Below, one piece after another: positions 7,982-14,475 of a stretch of 24,200 nt of DNA; position 1 is the first letter of the stretch, and each line of letters begins with the position of its first letter. The translations under genes were made by a program, and so were the position numbers. Under the pieces are notes generated by a model. That model had not been told where the DNA came from. It searched no databases and saw only the letters and a list, made by a program, of their open reading frames with translations. Source of the DNA: an uncultured Collinsella sp. (GTDB lineage: Bacteria > Actinomycetota > Coriobacteriia > Coriobacteriales > Coriobacteriaceae); the NCBI GenBank assembly GCA_900554465.1, contig USHF01000004.1, forward strand, positions 1 to 24,200. Direction: 5' to 3'.

Positions 7982-9688
7982 CTACGAGCGCAGTGTAATT
8001 TTATCTCGCAGCGATTTGAGATCCTCGGTTATGGTGCGGTCTTCCTGAATCATCTTCTGAACCTTTTTATAGCTCGTACTGACGGTTGAGTGGTTGCGGT
8101 TGCCAAACTCCGCGCCCACCGCCGTAGTCGTCATCTCGCACATCTCGATGGCCAGATATATGGCGATATGGCGGGCTTTGGCTATGTTGGCGTTGCGGCG
8201 CGGGCCGATGAGTTCCTCGTGCGTCACGCCGTACTGCTCTTCAATGACAGACTGGACCGTCTGCACGTTGATCTTTTTGGCCGACGTATCGAAGTACTGG
8301 CTTGCGATGGCGTCGATGTCGTCGAAACTGAGCTCGCTGCCCTCGCGTTCGCGGTCTCCTGCCTCGCCGGCGCAGCGTTCGCAGAAGCTCTCGAGTTCGC
8401 GGATGTTGGTTCCCGAGACTTCTGCCATGTGCTTAAAGTGCTCGTCGGTCAGATGCCCACCATCGCCGCCATAGGCCGCCAGCAGCGAGTCGTCACCCGC
8501 CTCGGGTGCGGCGGCTATCGTGTTCTCGTAGTAGCGCTGCAAGATCTTGTATTTCATCTCGTAGCTGGGCTCCGCCACCAAACAGAGCATACCGGCATTA
8601 AAACGGCTGGTAAGGCGCTCGTCCATGCTCAGGTCTTTGGGCGCACGGTCGGCTGCGATGACGACTTTTTTGTTGTTGCGGATAAACTCGTCCATGAGCT
8701 GGAAGAAGTAGTCCACGCTCGCGCGCTTGCCGATGATGTTTTGAATGTCGTCGATGATGAGCACGTCCACGTCGTGGTATGCCTGCATGATGGGGGCGTT
8801 GCTCTTCTTTTGGCGGTCGAACTCCGTCATCAGGTCATCGAGGTACGCCTGTGAGTTGGCGTACTTTACCTTGATCTCGGGCGACTTTTCGGCGAGCTCG
8901 TTTTTGATGGCGAGCAGCAGATGGGTCTTGCCCAGCCCCGATTTGCCATAGATGAACAGGGATGTGCATGTGCCGCGTTCGTCCGCGAGCGCGGCAAACT
9001 TGAGGGCTGAGCGATAGGCATGGCTGTTTTCTGGGCCGTAGACAAAGTTTTCGAAGGTGAATTTCGAGTTGGCCGCGAGCGGCGCGCCGTCGGTGTCCTG
9101 CTCGATCGGTGCCGCAGCTGCGGGGACGCTCATGGGCGATGTGGAGGCTGGTTTTGCACTCTTTGCAGGCGCCTCGCCTTTCATCTGGTTCATCATGCGG
9201 CGGAAATCGTCGGCCGAAAGCGTGTTTTTGATTGCGATGCCCGAATCCTCGCCCGGTGTTGCGTCGTGCGCGATAGGCATGTGCGTGGCAGCGGACATGG
9301 GGACCGCCGGCGTCGAGACGGTGGGCATGGTTTCACGGGAAACATCGCCGATTTGATGCTCGGGAGCCGACACTGTGGTGGTAGCTGGCGCCGCCGGGGG
9401 AACGACGGGTGCCGCGGGTGCGGCGTTATCTGCCGCGGAGCCCTGTGGTGCCACGATGTTGAGCGCAATCGGTGCAAAGGCGATCTCTTCCAGGTACGCC
9501 TCGATGGTCGGCTGATGCTTTTTGAGCTGAGCGATGGCAAATCGTGAGGGGGCCTCAATCGTCAAGGTGTCCTCGGTCAGGCTCACAGCACGCGATTGCC
9601 CCAGCATGTTGATGAGGCGCGCATCTTGGCCGTCGCGCTGACAAAAGGCGATGGCATCCCCCAGGATGATGCTTGCTTCCTCGTCCAC
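7982..9688 (-). CDS. dnaA: Chromosomal replication initiator protein DnaA
   Basis: DnaA binds oriC boxes and, with ATP, opens the origin. The 568-aa protein has domain I at about 1-80, a long Ala/Pro/Thr-rich linker (domain II, about 82-205), the AAA+ domain with Walker A GKSGLGKTH (248-256) and Walker B LIIDD (310-314), and the DNA-binding domain IV at about 475-568. The base-contacting signature that reads GRDHTT in E. coli reads NRNHST here, so the residue equivalent to Asp433 is Asn532. Length is above the usual 440-510 aa because of the linker. The start is GTG at 9688 with a modest GGGAG upstream. It lies 15 bp after the orphan ATPase gene and is probably co-transcribed with it. A degenerate parS falls inside the linker-coding part (9329-9344). 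Confidence 0.98.
   Translation of the reverse strand: MDEEASIILGDAIAFCQRDGQDARLINMLGQSRAVSLTEDTLTIEAPSRFAIAQLKKHQPTIEAYLEEIAFAPIALNIVAPQGSAADNAAPAAPVVPPAAPATTTVSAPEHQIGDVSRETMPTVSTPAVPMSAATHMPIAHDATPGEDSGIAIKNTLSADDFRRMMNQMKGEAPAKSAKPASTSPMSVPAAAAPIEQDTDGAPLAANSKFTFENFVYGPENSHAYRSALKFAALADERGTCTSLFIYGKSGLGKTHLLLAIKNELAEKSPEIKVKYANSQAYLDDLMTEFDRQKKSNAPIMQAYHDVDVLIIDDIQNIIGKRASVDYFFQLMDEFIRNNKKVVIAADRAPKDLSMDERLTSRFNAGMLCLVAEPSYEMKYKILQRYYENTIAAAPEAGDDSLLAAYGGDGGHLTDEHFKHMAEVSGTNIRELESFCERCAGEAGDREREGSELSFDDIDAIASQYFDTSAKKINVQTVQSVIEEQYGVTHEELIGPRRNANIAKARHIAIYLAIEMCEMTTTAVGAEFGNRNHSTVSTSYKKVQKMIQEDRTITEDLKSLRDKITLRS
9329..9344. other. Degenerate parS-like site inside dnaA
   Basis: GGTTTCACGGGAAACA matches the 16-bp parS consensus TGTTTCACGTGAAACA at 14 of 16 positions. 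It lies in the part of dnaA encoding the poorly conserved linker (residues near 115-120), where codon choice is free to accommodate a site. ParB binding is inferred. Confidence 0.45.
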
Positions 9689-9703
9689 TGTCTCTCCCGT
9701 TCC

Positions 9704-11032
9704 TTAAGCTTGGGCCCGCACGCGAGCGCTTCCGATTTCGGTCAGATGGTATTTCTGCCCATGTTTGACTATCAAGCCCGTCTGCGCCAAATCGTTGAGC
9801 GTGCGCGACCAGGTGGGTGCAGAGTTTCCAAACGCCCGCGCCAAGTCCGTCGCGCCGCACTCTTGATGTTGGGCCAGATACCCTAATGCAGCGTTGCCGC
9901 GTTCGCTTATAAACACGTCCGACTGCGGTTGTGCGTATTGATTCGCCGCATTAGGATACATCATTTGAGCTGCTGGTTGTTGAGAACTCTGCATGGGCGG
10001 CATCTGCTGTTGAAAACTTTGCGGCCACTGTTGGTAAGGCTGCGGCGGCATCTGCTGAGTCCAGGGGTTGAGGTTTCCCTGCGGCATCTGCTGATACGGC
10101 TGCTGGTACGGCTGAGGATACTGCTGTGGATACGGCTGGGCATATCCCTGCTGCGGCATATATTGGGGAGGATACCCTTGTGGGTACGGTTGGTAGCCCA
10201 TTTGCGCGACGTTTGGCATGGCCGCCGTCTGCTGCACGGCGCCTGTGTCCGGATCTGCCGAGCCTATCCCCTCCGGCATGTTTTGCACTGGGTTGCCCAG
10301 CGGTGTCTGGGGGTCTTGCATGGGAAAACTTCCAGGCTGCTGCATCTGCTGCGCCACGGGCTGCTGTGCAAACGTGCTGGATAGGGGATACGCCGGCTGC
10401 TCCGTCTCGGGGCGCACGGCGGCCCCTCGCCCTCCGGCGCGCTCGATTTCCTGTACGCGCTTGGGATTCAGGCTTACCGTGACCACGGTGCCGTTGCCCA
10501 TGTTGTCCTCGATGGATACAGCGCCGCCGGCGTTTTCCAGGTACTCCTGCACCATGGGAAACCCGGCTCCGGTTCCGCGGATGTATCGTTTCATGTTGCT
10601 GTTTGCGCTGGTAACGCCAAAGTCGAACGCGCGCTCCTTGTCGTCGATCCCCGGTCCCTGGTCTGCGAATCGGATGGTGTCGCCGCCGTCTAGGATCGAG
10701 ATGATGGGCTCTGCAAAGTGGGCGTGGATAAAGTTTTCGACAATCTCGCGGATAACCATGAGCGAGATGTGCCCGCCCTGTTCTTTCATGCACTGGTAGA
10801 CGGTGTTGGTTGTCTCTTCCAGATAGGTGCGCACGTCCTTAGGTTCGATGACGATGACGCGCGGCGTCGACAGCATGTCGTCATAGACCGCGATGCGTGC
10901 GGCATACATGGCAGCCTGCGTTTTCGCAGCGGCCTGCTCTTCCTCGCCACGCTTTTCGCGCACGCCGGTGATGTGCTCGTTGTCGGGTGCCGGGTCTCCG
11001 GAATCGACCATGGTGTAAAAGTCGTCAGACAT
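9704..11032 (-). CDS. GHKL-type ATPase with Q/P/Y-rich linker and winged-helix domain, function unknown
   Basis: I do not recognise a named family. The 442-aa product has three parts. Residues about 60-190 form a histidine-kinase-like ATPase fold: N box REIVENFIHAHF (95-106), G1 box DQGPG (124-128), G2 box GTGAGF (153-158) and G3 box NGT (180-182). No phospho-accepting His domain or membrane segment is seen, so it resembles anti-sigma/SpoIIAB-like or Hsp90-type ATPases more than a sensor kinase. Residues about 222-372 are a low-complexity Gln/Pro/Tyr/Met linker. Residues about 374-442 look like a winged helix-turn-helix (ATDLARAF...SRTLNDLAQTGLI). The start is ATG at 11032, with only a weak ribosome binding site; Met8 is a possible alternative. 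The gene is 15 bp ahead of dnaA and downstream of a DnaA-box cluster, so it probably shares regulation with dnaA. Confidence 0.85.
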   Translation of the reverse strand: MSDDFYTMVDSGDPAPDNEHITGVREKRGEEEQAAAKTQAAMYAARIAVYDDMLSTPRVIVIEPKDVRTYLEETTNTVYQCMKEQGGHISLMVIREIVENFIHAHFAEPIISILDGGDTIRFADQGPGIDDKERAFDFGVTSANSNMKRYIRGTGAGFPMVQEYLENAGGAVSIEDNMGNGTVVTVSLNPKRVQEIERAGGRGAAVRPETEQPAYPLSSTFAQQPVAQQMQQPGSFPMQDPQTPLGNPVQNMPEGIGSADPDTGAVQQTAAMPNVAQMGYQPYPQGYPPQYMPQQGYAQPYPQQYPQPYQQPYQQMPQGNLNPWTQQMPPQPYQQWPQSFQQQMPPMQSSQQPAAQMMYPNAANQYAQPQSDVFISERGNAALGYLAQHQECGATDLARAFGNSAPTWSRTLNDLAQTGLIVKHGQKYHLTEIGSARVRAQA

Positions 11033-11094
11033 GCCGCTCGCAATCTTTCAAAAGGTTTCGAACAAATAGTAGCTCACCGTGCAATGTTTCTCAT

Positions 11095-11178
11095 CTTTCG
11101 ACAACTTTTCAAAACCTGTTGAAAACTTTGGAAAACAGGCGAAAAGTTCTCAACATTGCCAACATGACCTGTCGAAAA
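11095..11178. promoter_or_regulatory. Second DnaA-box cluster upstream of the ATPase-dnaA operon
   Basis: Box-like 9-mers are CTTTCGACA at 11095-11103 (plus), TTTTCAACA at 11117-11125 (minus), TTCTCAACA at 11147-11155 (plus) and TTTTCGACA at 11170-11178 (minus). The sequences match those in the dnaA-dnaN gap, so the same protein probably binds both. It may be the second half of a bipartite origin, an autoregulatory site for dnaA, or both. Confidence 0.7.
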
Positions 11179-11275
11179 CTCGATGAAATATCGTGAAAAG
11201 TTGTAATGCGGCGCAAATTTCGGTTGAGCTTATGGGGGAACCGTGTGAACTGCGCGACCTTTTACCTTTGATTTC

Positions 11276-11305
11276 TTGACATTTGAACATTGATTTCCCT
11301 ACAAT
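11276..11305 (+). promoter_or_regulatory. Sigma70-type promoter of the rpmH operon
   Basis: A perfect -35 TTGACA (11276-11281) is followed after 18 bp by TACAAT (11300-11305). Transcription would begin near 11312, giving a leader of about 65 nt before the rpmH start. It is the strongest promoter match I found in the window. Confidence 0.85.
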
Positions 11306-11331
11306 CTTCAAGCTCACGTGTCTATATCTGC

Positions 11332-11349
11332 GTCCGCGTCCCCGCGGAC
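11332..11349 (+). promoter_or_regulatory. Hairpin in the rpmH leader
   Basis: GTCCGCG (11332-11338) pairs perfectly with CGCGGAC (11343-11349) around a TCCC loop. It ends 14 nt before the AGGAGGA ribosome binding site and has no T tract, so it is not a terminator. It could stabilise the mRNA or control rpmH translation. Confidence 0.6.
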
Positions 11350-11377
11350 ACTCGAAATGCAGCAGGAGGAACTTAAG

Positions 11378-11512
11378 ATGAAGCGTACGTATCAGCCTAA
11401 TAAGCGTAAGCGTGCCAAGACCCATGGCTTCCGTGCCCGTATGGCCACTAAGGGTGGTCGTGCCGTGCTCGCCCGTCGTCGCGCCAAGGGCCGCAAGCGT
11501 CTCACTGTCTAG
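11378..11512 (+). CDS. rpmH: 50S ribosomal protein L34
   Basis: This is the 44-aa L34 protein, a component of the large ribosomal subunit. The sequence begins MKRTYQPNKRKRAKTHGF and ends in a basic tail, matching the family along its full length. The start is ATG at 11378, preceded by AGGAGGA at 11364-11370; an upstream in-frame extension to 11318 lacks a ribosome binding site and family support. It is the first gene of the operon leading to rnpA, and this pair is one of the most conserved gene neighbours near bacterial origins. Confidence 0.98.
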   Translation: MKRTYQPNKRKRAKTHGFRARMATKGGRAVLARRRAKGRKRLTV

Positions 11513-11532
11513 CAGCGATACACACATCTCGC

Positions 11533-11871
11533 ATGAAGACTATTAAGTCTCGGCAAGATTTCGAGCATGTGTTCAGTCAGGGGCGTCGTTTCAATCACCC
11601 TCTGATTCGAATGACCATATGTGAATCGGTTGGCGAAGGCGACTCCGGAAGGGTCGCCTTCGTTGGTGCTAAGCGACTCGGTTGTGCCGTCGTGCGCAAC
11701 CGGTCTAAGCGCGTGATGCGCGAGGCCGCCCGCAGCTGCGGATTTCCCGTTGCGGGTTATGACATCATCTTGTTTGCTACTCCCAAGACGAGGGTTTCCT
11801 CGCCGCAGGAGATGGACAAGGCGTTGCGTTCGCTTATGAAGCGCGCCGGCGTTGCCGGGGAGGAGCGATGA
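11533..11871 (+). CDS. rnpA: Ribonuclease P protein component
   Basis: RnpA is the protein cofactor of RNase P, which removes the 5' leader from pre-tRNAs. The 112-aa product has the conserved basic motif NRSKRVMREAAR that contacts the RNA subunit, plus the usual N-terminal pattern (IKSRQDFEHVFSQGRR). It starts 20 bp after rpmH and overlaps yidD by 4 nt (ATGA). A strong 10-bp inverted repeat lies inside the gene at 11634-11662 (CGAAGGCGAC with GTCGCCTTCG). Confidence 0.97.
   Translation: MKTIKSRQDFEHVFSQGRRFNHPLIRMTICESVGEGDSGRVAFVGAKRLGCAVVRNRSKRVMREAARSCGFPVAGYDIILFATPKTRVSSPQEMDKALRSLMKRAGVAGEER
11634..11662 (+). other. Inverted repeat / RNA hairpin within rnpA
   Basis: CGAAGGCGAC (11634-11643) and GTCGCCTTCG (11653-11662) are perfect complements around a 9-nt loop, with possible G-U pairs extending the stem. 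It would form a stable hairpin in the rnpA mRNA. No T tract follows, so it is not an intrinsic terminator. Confidence 0.55.
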
Positions 11872-12092
11872 GCAATCACGTTTTGCGACGTGTTGCCATC
11901 GCTCCTATTCGCATATATCAACAGGTTATTTCGCCCTTATTGCCTGACGCCTGCATTTATTATCCAACGTGCTCTCAATACGCCATTCAGGCGATTGAGA
12001 AGTACGGTGTTTTGAGAGGCTGCTGGCTTGCCGTGAGGCGCATCGCTCGCTGCAATCCCCTGCACGTCGGCGGTTATGACCCTGTGCCCTAG
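11868..12092 (+). CDS. yidD: Membrane protein insertion efficiency factor YidD
   Basis: YidD is a small inner-membrane-associated protein that helps YidC/Sec-dependent insertion. The 74-aa product has the family's hallmarks: an amphipathic N-terminus (RRVAIAPIRIYQQVISPLLP), the Cys-containing motif YYPTCSQYAIQAIEKYG, and the C-terminal CNPLHVGGYDPVP. Its start overlaps the rnpA stop as ATGA, giving translational coupling. It sits between rnpA and yidC as in most bacteria. Confidence 0.97.
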   Translation: MSNHVLRRVAIAPIRIYQQVISPLLPDACIYYPTCSQYAIQAIEKYGVLRGCWLAVRRIARCNPLHVGGYDPVP

Positions 12093-12121
12093 CGGGCACT
12101 CGCTATCGGAGGAAAACTTAC

Positions 12122-12892
12122 ATGTGGGATTGGATCGTTAACATCCTTTTTGAGCTGCTCAAGCTCATCCAGACCTTTGCGGTCGACTGGGGCCTGTCCA
12201 TCATCATCCTGGTGGTCATCATCCGTCTGCTGCTGACGCCGCTTATGCTCAAGTCGACCAAGTCGACGGCTCGTATGCAGGTACTGCAGCCTAAGATGCT
12301 CGAGATCCAGGAGCGCTATGCCGACGATCCCCAGCGTCAGGCCGAGGAGATGCAGAAGTTCTACAGCGAGAACAAGTTCAACCCCATGGCTGGTTGTCTG
12401 CCGCTGTTGATTCAGATGCCTGTCCTGTTCGCCCTGTTTACGCTGCTGCGTAACCTGCCGAACTACTTTAGCGACGGCACGTTCTCGTTCTTCAACATCC
12501 TGCCTGACCTTACCACCACGCCGAGCGCTTCCTTTGCCGATGGCTTTATGGTTGCGCTGCCTGCTCTGGTTTGCCTGATTCTGTTTGCCGTTCTCACCTT
12601 GATTCCGCAGCTTTATATGTCGCGCAATCAGACTGGCCAGCAGGCCCAGAGCATGCGTATGATGGCCGTTGTCATGACCGTCATGATGCTTTGGATGGGT
12701 TGGAGCCTGCCCGTCGGCGTTCTGCTGTACTACGATGTGTCTTCTGCCTGGCAGGTTATCCAGCAGATCTTCGTGACGCAGAAGGTTATCGACAAGGCTA
12801 AGGCCGATGAGGAGGAGCGGCTCAAGAACGCTCCGCTGCAGGTCGAGGTTACCCGTCGCGAGAAGAAGCCTCGCCCGCACAAGAAGAAGTAG
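12122..12892 (+). CDS. yidC: Membrane protein insertase YidC
   Basis: YidC inserts membrane proteins with or without SecYEG. The 256-aa protein is of the short Gram-positive type without the large periplasmic domain of E. coli. Hydrophobic segments lie at about 22-42, 97-113, 141-165 and 180-205. The conserved hydrophilic-groove Arg is at position 35 (VIIRLLLTPL). The C-terminal tail is Lys/Arg-rich (KKPRPHKKK), which often contacts the ribosome. No lipobox is seen, unlike Bacillus SpoIIIJ. The ATG at 12122 follows CGGAGGA. Confidence 0.96.
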   Translation: MWDWIVNILFELLKLIQTFAVDWGLSIIILVVIIRLLLTPLMLKSTKSTARMQVLQPKMLEIQERYADDPQRQAEEMQKFYSENKFNPMAGCLPLLIQMPVLFALFTLLRNLPNYFSDGTFSFFNILPDLTTTPSASFADGFMVALPALVCLILFAVLTLIPQLYMSRNQTGQQAQSMRMMAVVMTVMMLWMGWSLPVGVLLYYDVSSAWQVIQQIFVTQKVIDKAKADEEERLKNAPLQVEVTRREKKPRPHKKK

Positions 12893-12910
12893 TCGGGATA
12901 TCAATCTTAT

Positions 12911-12922
12911 TTAGGTACCTAA
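12911..12922. repeat. Palindrome TTAGGTACCTAA, copy 1
   Basis: A perfect 12-bp palindrome lies in the yidC-jag gap, 5 bp before the GGAG of jag. The identical 12-mer recurs at 16415-16426. It may be an operator, but no regulator is evident. Confidence 0.5.
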
Positions 12923-12937
12923 CTTTTGGAGTACGTT

Positions 12938-13507
12938 ATGTCTGAAGAGATCATCGAGGATATGCTTGAGGAGGTTGCCCCGCAGATCGCGGGCGATTAT
13001 CCCGAGATTGCACAGCGCTACAAGGCTGGTGAAGAGCTGACTGATGAGGAGCTCGACACCATTGCCGATGTTGCGATTTCTATTCTGCGTTCCATCCTTT
13101 CGCACTTCGATGCCGCCAACTCTCCTATCGATGAGTATGAAGGCGACGAGGGCGAGTTGATTCTGGATGTAACTGCTCCCGATCTTGCTGTTCTCATTGG
13201 TCGTCATGGACGTACGCTTGATGCCCTTCAGGTTATGTTCTCTCTGCTGGTAAGCCGTAAGCTCGGCTTTAGGTATCCGGTTGTCGTCGACGTTGAGGGT
13301 TACAAGAGTCGCCGTCAGGACAAGGTCGCCGCTATGGCTCAGTCTGCTGCCGAGCGTGCTATTCGTACTCATAAGAGTGTTTCGCTTCCGCCCATGAATG
13401 CCTATGAGCGCCGACTGGTTCACATTGCACTTCGTGGTAATGATGCTGTCGATACTCATTCCGAGGGCTCTGACCCTGATCGCCATGTGGTAATTGTTGC
13501 TCGATAA
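12938..13507 (+). CDS. jag: KhpB/Jag-type RNA-binding protein (KH and R3H domains)
   Basis: This is a single-strand nucleic-acid-binding protein of the Jag/KhpB family, linked in other Gram-positives to RNA regulation and cell-envelope growth. With an ATG start at 12938 (GGAG six bases upstream) it is 189 aa; an alternative TTG at 12926 would add four residues but has no better ribosome binding site. The KH domain spans about 70-125 with a GxxG loop IGRHG (87-91). The R3H domain is at about 140-189, with Arg158/His162 in YERRLVHIAL. The N-terminal Jag_N domain found in Firmicutes is absent and replaced by an acidic helix, typical of actinobacterial members. It is the last gene of the rpmH operon. 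Confidence 0.92.
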   Translation: MSEEIIEDMLEEVAPQIAGDYPEIAQRYKAGEELTDEELDTIADVAISILRSILSHFDAANSPIDEYEGDEGELILDVTAPDLAVLIGRHGRTLDALQVMFSLLVSRKLGFRYPVVVDVEGYKSRRQDKVAAMAQSAAERAIRTHKSVSLPPMNAYERRLVHIALRGNDAVDTHSEGSDPDRHVVIVAR

Positions 13508-13525
13508 TCTACTCGAGCTTATGCT

Positions 13526-13557
13526 AAGGGGGCGTGGTTTCCACGTCCCCTTTTTTT
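13526..13557 (+). terminator. Intrinsic terminator of the rpmH-jag operon
   Basis: A 12-bp stem with one G-U pair (13526-13537 with 13541-13552) and a three-base loop is followed by T residues to 13557. It ends transcription from rpmH, yidC and jag. The T tract overlaps the weakly supported upstream extension of rsmG, which argues for the downstream rsmG start. Confidence 0.92.
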
Positions 13558-13603
13558 GTCAAAAGTTCTCGATTCACTGATTTTTGTCAGAAAGGAGCTT
13601 TCG

Positions 13604-14341
13604 TTGTTAGTACTTACTGATCAGCAAGCTGACGAGATGTTGAGTCGTCTAGCTTTCTATTGCAAAGAGTATTCCTTGAGCGTAACTGATGTTGAGCTGA
13701 GGAAATGTATTCAGCATTTGGATTTGGTTCTAGAAACAAATAAGACAACCAATCTCACCCGTATTCTCAACGTCGAAGATGCTGCAGTACTTCATATCCT
13801 CGACTCACTTGTATTACTCCCATATATCAATAAGGCTCCTGAGGGAGCTTTGCTGGATATGGGTACAGGTGCGGGCTTCCCTGGTATTCCGTTAACCATA
13901 GCCACGCATCGTAAAGCTACTTATATTGACTCTGTTGGCAAGAAGGTTGATGCTGTCAATTCCTTTGTCCATGCTCTTGGATTGAAACATGCTCATGCGG
14001 TTCATGATCGTCTTGAAGAATATGCTCGAAGCCATAAGAAGCAGTTCTCTGTCGTAACCGCCCGCGCACTGGCCCCTCTACCGATTCTTGTTGAGTATGC
14101 GGCTCCGTTCCTCAAGGATGGAGGGCTATTTGTTATCACCAAGGGCAATCCTTCGGATGAGGAGCTTGCTTCCGGTATGTCAGCAGCTAAGATTTGCGGT
14201 TTTACTTTGTTTCTGAATGACGCAATCGATTTGCCTGAGGGCTTGGGCCACAGGGAGTTCATTGTTCTTAAGAAGAGTCATCCAGCATCTGTCTCATTGC
14301 CTCGTGCAAATGGCATGGCAAAGAAGAATCCGCTTGCCTAG
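13604..14341 (+). CDS. rsmG: 16S rRNA (guanine-527-N7)-methyltransferase RsmG (GidB)
   Basis: RsmG uses S-adenosylmethionine to methylate N7 of G527 in 16S rRNA; loss of it gives low-level streptomycin resistance in other bacteria. I place the start at TTG 13604, which follows AAGGAG (13592-13597) at a good distance and gives 245 aa. The frame can be extended upstream to 13556, but that falls in the preceding terminator and has no ribosome binding site. The SAM-binding loop LLDMGTGAGFPGIP is at about 83-96, and VTARALAPL is the family's following motif. The C-terminus extends about 20 residues past the usual FIVLKK end. GC content is visibly lower than in the genes to the left. The gene ends one base before the first parS. 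Confidence 0.94.
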   Translation: MLVLTDQQADEMLSRLAFYCKEYSLSVTDVELRKCIQHLDLVLETNKTTNLTRILNVEDAAVLHILDSLVLLPYINKAPEGALLDMGTGAGFPGIPLTIATHRKATYIDSVGKKVDAVNSFVHALGLKHAHAVHDRLEEYARSHKKQFSVVTARALAPLPILVEYAAPFLKDGGLFVITKGNPSDEELASGMSAAKICGFTLFLNDAIDLPEGLGHREFIVLKKSHPASVSLPRANGMAKKNPLA

Positions 14342-14342
14342 A

Positions 14343-14358
14343 TGTTTCACGTGAAACA
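14343..14358. other. parS: parS site 1
   Basis: TGTTTCACGTGAAACA is a perfect match to the canonical bacterial parS palindrome bound by ParB/Spo0J. It starts two bases after the rsmG stop codon. Confidence 0.97.
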
Positions 14359-14381
14359 TAATGGATACTAACAACTTGCAG

Positions 14382-14397
14382 TGTTTCACGTGAAACA
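14382..14397. other. parS: parS site 2
   Basis: This is a second perfect copy of TGTTTCACGTGAAACA, starting exactly 39 bp after the start of site 1. Confidence 0.97.
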
Positions 14398-14420
14398 TGG
14401 CGGTTGATATCGAATCGGAA

Positions 14421-14436
14421 TGTTTCACGTGAAACA
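14421..14436. other. parS: parS site 3
   Basis: This is a third perfect copy of TGTTTCACGTGAAACA, again 39 bp after the previous one and 39 bp before the parA start codon region ends. ParB loading here could also repress the parA promoter, which must lie in or near this 134-bp gap. Confidence 0.97.
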
Positions 14437-14475
14437 TCCTCCGTTTGACAGCTTTAATACACACCAGGAGGGACC

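Larger units (their letters stand above)
11033..11377. other. 345-bp divergent intergenic region with DnaA boxes, promoter and leader
   Basis: This is the gap between the leftward ATPase-dnaA operon and rightward rpmH. It holds a cluster of DnaA-box-like 9-mers (11095-11178), an AT-richer stretch, the rpmH promoter (11276-11305), and the rpmH leader with a hairpin. I found no open reading frame with coding character and no RNA gene in it. The promoter of the leftward operon must also lie here, but I could not identify a convincing one. Confidence 0.85.

Noticed and set aside
5773..7998. Long plus-strand frames over recF and dnaN (326 and 406 codons)
   Set aside because: Both are shadows of confidently identified genes and have His/Ala/Gly-rich translations without domain character.
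11318..11377. Upstream in-frame extension of rpmH
   Set aside because: L34 begins at MKRTYQP and the ribosome binding site points to ATG 11378.
11150..11527. 125-codon minus-strand frame over rpmH and its promoter
   Set aside because: It covers rpmH and its promoter in antisense and lacks a ribosome binding site.
12911..12922. Palindrome TTAGGTACCTAA as a DtxR/IdeR iron box
   Set aside because: It is only 12 bp, shorter than the 19-bp DtxR operator, and no iron-related gene is nearby.
12089..13486. Minus-strand frames antisense to yidC and jag
   Set aside because: They are mirror frames of certain genes with Gln/Arg-rich, non-domain translations.
13556..13603. Upstream extension of rsmG
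   Set aside because: It begins in the T tract of the preceding terminator and has no ribosome binding site; TTG 13604 has a good one.
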